A DNA stretch of 64,000 nt from Bacteroidota bacterium (GTDB taxonomy: Bacteria; Bacteroidota; JABWAT01): contig JAFLBE010000002.1 of NCBI GenBank assembly GCA_017303995.1, positions 62,001 to 126,000 of the forward strand, given 5' to 3'. Positions within the stretch are counted from its first letter, which is position 1. Every line of letters begins with the position of its first letter. Positions 59,758 to 64,000 of the stretch are shown in pieces. Made by a program: the position numbers and the translations under genes. The notes under the pieces were generated by a model. It was not told the DNA's origin, did not search any database, and worked only from the letters and a program-made list of their open reading frames with translations.

Positions 59758-60932
59758 TTCTTTTTCTGCGACGGAGGCGTTTCTGATATACTGCGGTAAT
59801 AGTCTGTCAGACGGTCTGCATAGGTATCCCATCCCATCGACTCTCTGCTTTTCCCGGCAGCTTCCTCGCCCATGCTTTTCAGCAGTGTACGGTCGATATA
59901 CAATTTTTCGATCCGGGCTGCAATTTCAGCCGGGTTGCGAATGGGGACAACAAATCCGGTTTCACCGTTCACGATCTGTTCACTACAGCCAGTGTTTTCA
60001 GTGACAATCGCAGGTAAACCAGACGCCATTGCTTCAATGGGCGCCAGACCGAATCCATCTTCAATGCTCGGAAGCACAAAGACATCACAATTTTGAAGAA
60101 GGGCGGGAATTTCTTTCCAGGGAACCGCACCGAGGTAGCGGATATTTCCGGTAAATTCCTTTTCCAGAAATTTCATTTCATCTGCCATGGATCCGGCAAA
60201 AATAAGTTCTGAATCAGGGAGATTGAGCATTTTCCAGGCGGTTATCAGATCAATCTGGGCTTTCCTCAGTGAAATTTGGGAAACACAGATAACCCGGAAC
60301 GCTCTCTTCATTGAAAAATCAGGTTTTGATTCAGAAAACCGTGAAAGATCAACGGCAAGCGGAATGGTTTTGACTTTATCTGCCGGGAATCCCTGATCAA
60401 TAAAGGATTTACCGACAAAATCAGACGGAACCAGCAGGTAATCTGCGAATGCAATTTCCTTTATCTGCTGTGTTTGGCCTTTATTCAGTTCAATTCTGTT
60501 CCCAAGACCAAGTCTTTCGTATTCTTCATTAAGCAGCCTGGTAACCAGAACCGGATGTGCGTTAACCGGTTCCAGAATCAGGGGAATTCCTGATTTATTG
60601 ATGTCTTTTGCCAGAGTCACTGCAGTTCCCTGAGACATGATGTGGGCAATTTCCGGCTGTGACCACTGGTAACGGACCTGAGTTTCCCAGATTTTCTGAT
60701 AAAGCGGATAAAAAAAGTTCGCCATTCTCTGGTTGAAAATCCGGATATGGCTGTGAAGAAGGTATTCCTTCATCCACAGATTTACAGCTTCTGCGGGTTT
60801 TATTCCGAGTAATTCTGCATTGGTTGACCATTTATGTGAATAATAAAAACGGTTGAGAACGCCGGCTTCCGAGAGAAAGCGGACATAATTGGCATGATGA
60901 AATTTTCCGCAGACAGCCAGATTTATTTTCAT
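59754..60932 (-). CDS. GT4 glycosyltransferase
   Basis: 392 aa. LILEPVNAHP and VPSDFVGKSFIDQGFPADKV lead into RVICVSQISLRKAQIDLI and LPSIEDGFGLAPIEAMASGL (E-x7-E). The gene shares the base at 60932 with the upstream gene, a TAATG junction. GC content is higher here than at 48-57 kb. Confidence 0.92.
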   Translation of the reverse strand: MKINLAVCGKFHHANYVRFLSEAGVLNRFYYSHKWSTNAELLGIKPAEAVNLWMKEYLLHSHIRIFNQRMANFFYPLYQKIWETQVRYQWSQPEIAHIMSQGTAVTLAKDINKSGIPLILEPVNAHPVLVTRLLNEEYERLGLGNRIELNKGQTQQIKEIAFADYLLVPSDFVGKSFIDQGFPADKVKTIPLAVDLSRFSESKPDFSMKRAFRVICVSQISLRKAQIDLITAWKMLNLPDSELIFAGSMADEMKFLEKEFTGNIRYLGAVPWKEIPALLQNCDVFVLPSIEDGFGLAPIEAMASGLPAIVTENTGCSEQIVNGETGFVVPIRNPAEIAARIEKLYIDRTLLKSMGEEAAGKSRESMGWDTYADRLTDYYRSISETPPSQKKK

Positions 60933-61960
60933 CAGATTTTCTTTCTGGCTACAATTTTTCCGTACAGATCAAGATACTGACCTGCAATCACCTGACTGCT
61001 GAATCTGGTTTCGGCAGCAGTTCTGACCTTTTGCCGGCTGATCTGCCCGACGGAATTGATGGCTGTGGCCATTGAAACGGTATCCTGACAGGTAAAACCC
61101 GTTATTCCGTTTTCCACAACTTCGGGAACTGCACCTCTCGGATAACCGATGACCGGGGTTCCGCAGGCCATGGCTTCTGCCATCACTATCCCGAACGGTT
61201 CGTTCCAGTCAATGGGCATCAGAAAGGCAGCACATTGCCCCAGGAATTCATTTTTCTGCTGATCATTGACAGGGCCGATATAAAGGATTTCTTTTCCATC
61301 AATTTCTGGTTTGATGATGGTCTCAAAATATTCTGAATGTTCTTCCGGTACATTGCCGGCAAGTATGAGTTTTCTGCCGGCGGCTTTTGCTGCTTTTATA
61401 GCATTCATCGGACCTTTTACCGGTTCAATCCGGCCCAGAAAGGCAACGGGCGCATCGTCGGGAACTTCCCTGACAAAGGTATATTTGCTGACCTCAATTC
61501 CGTTGTAAACCGTAGCAGCTGGTCCGAACGGTTTGATCTGACCGGAAATATAATTGCTGCATCCGGTAAAAAAGAGAGAATCTTTTTTAGAAAGGTACAT
61601 AGCCATTTTAATCATTTTCAGCGTTGGTTCCCGCTGGTAACTCATAATTTTGGGGATGGATGACCGGTAAAGCAGACTCAGATAAGCCAGGCGGCCGAAA
61701 GAGTGAATAATATCAGGTTTCCACGATCTCAGTCCGGAAACCGTAAGCATATTCCGCAGCGTATCGGGAAGGTGGTCAGGTTTTGCACCACGGTAAGGAA
61801 TGAGCCGTCCGCTGGAAACAGAATCCGGATGGGCAACCAGAACAACGTCATGTCCGGCGGATGAAAATTCCGTTGCGATCATATCAATAATCCGTTCAAT
61901 TCCGCCATATAAAGTTGGCGGAACGGGAATCCAGCAATCTGCGACAAGGGCAATTTTCAT
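60932..61960 (-). CDS. GT4 glycosyltransferase
   Basis: 342 aa. CWIPVPPTLYGGIERIIDMI is the classic GT4 opening; APVAFLGRIEPVKGPMNAIK and PFGIVMAEAMACGTPV with the E-x7-E motif complete the donor site. Sugar unknown. Overlaps the upstream GT2 gene by 4 nt. Confidence 0.93.
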   Translation of the reverse strand: MKIALVADCWIPVPPTLYGGIERIIDMIATEFSSAGHDVVLVAHPDSVSSGRLIPYRGAKPDHLPDTLRNMLTVSGLRSWKPDIIHSFGRLAYLSLLYRSSIPKIMSYQREPTLKMIKMAMYLSKKDSLFFTGCSNYISGQIKPFGPAATVYNGIEVSKYTFVREVPDDAPVAFLGRIEPVKGPMNAIKAAKAAGRKLILAGNVPEEHSEYFETIIKPEIDGKEILYIGPVNDQQKNEFLGQCAAFLMPIDWNEPFGIVMAEAMACGTPVIGYPRGAVPEVVENGITGFTCQDTVSMATAINSVGQISRQKVRTAAETRFSSQVIAGQYLDLYGKIVARKKI

Positions 61961-62934
61961 GTTTTAAACCGGCTCTTCGTTTTTGAAATCAGGTTTTTAA
62001 AATCTGCAACCTGTTTCCAGGGTAAAAATAGTGTTAAAATCCGTGTTAGCTTTCCTCCGGGATACGGCCAGGACGAACCGCCAAGACTCAGAATGGCCTC
62101 CTCGCAGTGTGAAACAAGGTCAGGATGTTCCGGATAAAACTGATACATCCACACTGCATAAAGGTTGGCACAGATCCGTCTGGTCTGCCCGTTGTTTTTA
62201 CCGGCCAGTAAATGTTCGCAGCCCAGCCGGTTCGATAAAAAGGCAGATTCCATGGCTTTTCTGCTTTTCCTGCCGGATAAATTTCCTGAAATCCCGGACC
62301 TGTAATACAAAGTTGATTCATCACAGAATTTTATTTCCGGAATGCGGCTGATCAGTCTGGAAAAATATTCAAAATCATCGATCAGACTTAAATTTTCATT
62401 CCAGAGACCTTCTTTTTCAATGTGCGAACGGGGAATCAGGAAAATTCCCGGCTGCATCATATTCGGACCCGCTGCAAGAGATTCAATGAGCCAGTCAATT
62501 CCCTTCCTATCTTTCCAGACAGGTTCCGGATTTAAGGTGAAGGTCGAAAGGTCATCCTGATAAAAACGACCCCATTGTGAAGAGATAATAGCATCCGGGT
62601 TCTTTTCTGCAAGGGTTACCTGATTTTGAACAGCCTCTTCATTCAAAAAATCATCGGCATCCATAAACTTGATCAAACTTCCGGAGGAAGCCAGAAAACC
62701 CTTATTTCTTGCTGATGCAGCTCCCCGGTTCTGCTGAAAGATAAACCGCAGACCATGAGTTCCCGAAAATTCTTCCTGCGCCTTCTGAACAAACCCGTCT
62801 GATGAACCGTCGTCAACAACCACGATTTCGAGGTTTTTATAAGACTGACCCAGCAGGTTTTTGATCGTTTCAGAAAGATACCGGCCAGGATTGAAAGCCG
62901 GAATAATGATCGAAACTAAAAGAATTTTTTCCAT
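61957..62934 (-). CDS. GT2 glycosyltransferase
   Basis: 325 aa. VSIIIPAFNPGRYLSETI, DDGSSDGFVQKA and FMDADDFLNEEAVQ are the GT-A nucleotide and metal sites of family 2. The C-terminal part (about 220-325) is helical and lacks membrane segments. The start overlaps the upstream gene by 19 nt. Confidence 0.92.
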   Translation of the reverse strand: MEKILLVSIIIPAFNPGRYLSETIKNLLGQSYKNLEIVVVDDGSSDGFVQKAQEEFSGTHGLRFIFQQNRGAASARNKGFLASSGSLIKFMDADDFLNEEAVQNQVTLAEKNPDAIISSQWGRFYQDDLSTFTLNPEPVWKDRKGIDWLIESLAAGPNMMQPGIFLIPRSHIEKEGLWNENLSLIDDFEYFSRLISRIPEIKFCDESTLYYRSGISGNLSGRKSRKAMESAFLSNRLGCEHLLAGKNNGQTRRICANLYAVWMYQFYPEHPDLVSHCEEAILSLGGSSWPYPGGKLTRILTLFLPWKQVADFKNLISKTKSRFKT

Positions 62935-63830
62935 GAGTGAATAAAATAATCCGGTTTTGAAGAATCAACAAAATGGTGAAGGACTCCGGTGCCGGATTGA
63001 ACCTGCATTGAGGTTGGCATAACAATATAATCTGACTCAGGGCCGATGACAGAATTCTGCCCAGCCAGAATCATTGCCGTTAATGCTTGTTCAAGATAAT
63101 AACTTCCGAGAGTTCCTTCTTCAAGTTCCCGTGCCCAGCGCTCAACGTCATGCCAGTTTATGGTTTCACTCTTAAGAGCAACGAGACCAACATTTACTTT
63201 CTCAGGTGTTTTCTTTCCGGAAACTTTATCCATTTTTTCAAGAGGAAAGCCGTATGCATTTATTTTGTCAGATATATAAAAAGGTGAAACAGGATTTTTG
63301 AACCAGGTTAAAAGAAATTCTGGATTCCGGAGGAACAGCATATCTGAATCAGCGACCAGATTCCATCCCGAATTACCTGCATGAATATCAATCAGTTTCT
63401 TTATATGCGGGTAAACTTTTCTTTTGTGATTCAGATAAGGAAACTCAGATTCAGGAAGAAGAGTTTTTAATTTTAATTCTATATCTGAACTGCGGTGAAT
63501 TTTAATGCCCGGAACCTGAATTTTCATTTGTTCCACGAGAGCATCAGTAAAACTTCCATCATCAAATACAACAAACTGAATAGCTTCCGGACAGTGCTTT
63601 TGAAGAGAATACATGCAAAAAATAGTTTGGAACCAGAATCTACTTCCGGTTAAAAAGTTCACTTTAAGGGATTGCGGTGACAGGTGACTAGGTGGTACAA
63701 TTCTGAGTGATTCCGAGAACTTCTCCATTCTCTTCTTTTCAATATTCATTTTTCGGACAACAAACGGTCCGCCCATCCTGATGATTTCTTTGATCTTCCC
63801 CTTGGGGAGGCGATATAACTGATCGATCAT
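62916..63830 (-). CDS. Putative GT-A-fold glycosyltransferase
   Basis: 304 aa from the ATG at 63830 (MIDQLYRLPKGKIKE); a TTG at 63848 is possible. VNFLTGSRFWFQTIFCMYSL, FVVFDDGSFTD and the DxD in LVADSDMLFLRNP suggest a GT8- or GT-A-like transferase acting on a sugar nucleotide; NVGLVALKSE and YYLEQALTAMIL (substrate loop with Glu-Gln) fit that fold. No named family is certain. Confidence 0.72.
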   Translation of the reverse strand: MIDQLYRLPKGKIKEIIRMGGPFVVRKMNIEKKRMEKFSESLRIVPPSHLSPQSLKVNFLTGSRFWFQTIFCMYSLQKHCPEAIQFVVFDDGSFTDALVEQMKIQVPGIKIHRSSDIELKLKTLLPESEFPYLNHKRKVYPHIKKLIDIHAGNSGWNLVADSDMLFLRNPEFLLTWFKNPVSPFYISDKINAYGFPLEKMDKVSGKKTPEKVNVGLVALKSETINWHDVERWARELEEGTLGSYYLEQALTAMILAGQNSVIGPESDYIVMPTSMQVQSGTGVLHHFVDSSKPDYFIHSWKKFF

Positions 63831-63898
63831 GTATTGAAATTTAAGCAAACCGATTACTCCTGGTAGCCACTATTTTTCCTGATTTTGATATTGATTTT

Positions 63899-64000
63899 TT
63901 AGATTGGACACTCATCCAAAATATCTCTAAGTAAAATCTGGTTAATAGATTCTGGATTGAAGGTCGTTTCTGAAAAATGCTTCGACTGGTCTGAAAGACG
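63899..64000 (-). CDS. 3' end of a further gene, truncated by window edge
   Basis: An open minus-strand frame runs from the window edge to TAA at 63899-63901 and ends LSDQSKHFSETTFN..ILLRDILDECPI. The helical, charged tail resembles the C-terminus of a GT4 transferase, and the strand and spacing fit the locus. Only 33 codons are visible, so both the gene and the family are tentative. Confidence 0.42.
   Translation of the reverse strand, partial: RLSDQSKHFSETTFNPESINQILLRDILDECPI

Overview
The window looks like a chromosome segment from a member of the Bacteroidota/Chlorobiota (FCB) group. Four things point there: promoters of the Bacteroidetes form TTTG-N18-20-TAnnTTTG (for example ahead of argC, comM and the Bax-inhibitor gene), a PorX-type response regulator with a PglZ domain, TonB-dependent outer-membrane receptors and lipoproteins, and a carotenoid gene set like that of Salinibacter and green sulfur bacteria. 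I cannot name a genus. Coding is dense, overlaps of the ATGA/TGATG kind are common, and no rRNA, tRNA, CRISPR or insertion-sequence transposase was seen.

Layout. 0-3.9 kb (+): the end of a cytochrome b gene, a CydA-related membrane protein whose C-terminal cytochrome c-like domain has lost its haem motif, a hydrolase and a TerB/J-domain protein. 3.9-14.1 kb (-): peptidase E, a CrtW-type ketolase, a GAF histidine kinase, a lipoprotein, and a carotenoid operon (crtB, hypothetical, lycopene cyclase, CrtD-type desaturase, acyltransferase, glycosyltransferase, cruF, MOSC protein). Together these predict a keto, 1'-hydroxy, 3',4'-didehydro, glycosylated and acylated monocyclic carotenoid of the salinixanthin kind. 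14.2-23.7 kb (+): an arginine cluster argC-argJ-(four-helix-bundle gene)-argB-argD-argF-argR-argG-argH. Its promoter overlaps ARG-box-like palindromes and its leader holds a 33-codon arginine-rich reading frame.

23.7-47.5 kb is mixed: a tiny membrane peptide behind LacI-type palindromes, comM, aat, an OprC-like copper receptor, leucine dehydrogenase, an iron/cobalamin-type ABC importer with an outer-membrane protein, a beta-lactamase-like lipoprotein, then porX, tsaE, tsaB, accD, arginase, panC and a Bax-inhibitor protein. It ends with a small Lpp-like lipoprotein and a DNA-ligase homologue that has lost catalytic residues.

47.6-64 kb (-) is a surface polysaccharide locus: many GT4/GT2 glycosyltransferases, an asparagine synthase, a Wzy-like polymerase, a methyltransferase, and two WcaF-type acetyltransferase genes with a 423-bp, nearly identical stretch. 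A truncated glycosyltransferase tail lies beside one of the copies.

Intergenic DNA is unusually patterned: GC-rich inverted repeats (around 20.0, 22.0, 25.8 and 33.8 kb) and short 'word' arrays (GAAGATAG, AACTTATAACTTGT, CACGAAA, CCCGTCA, GGCATAAGG), several of them as inverted arms.
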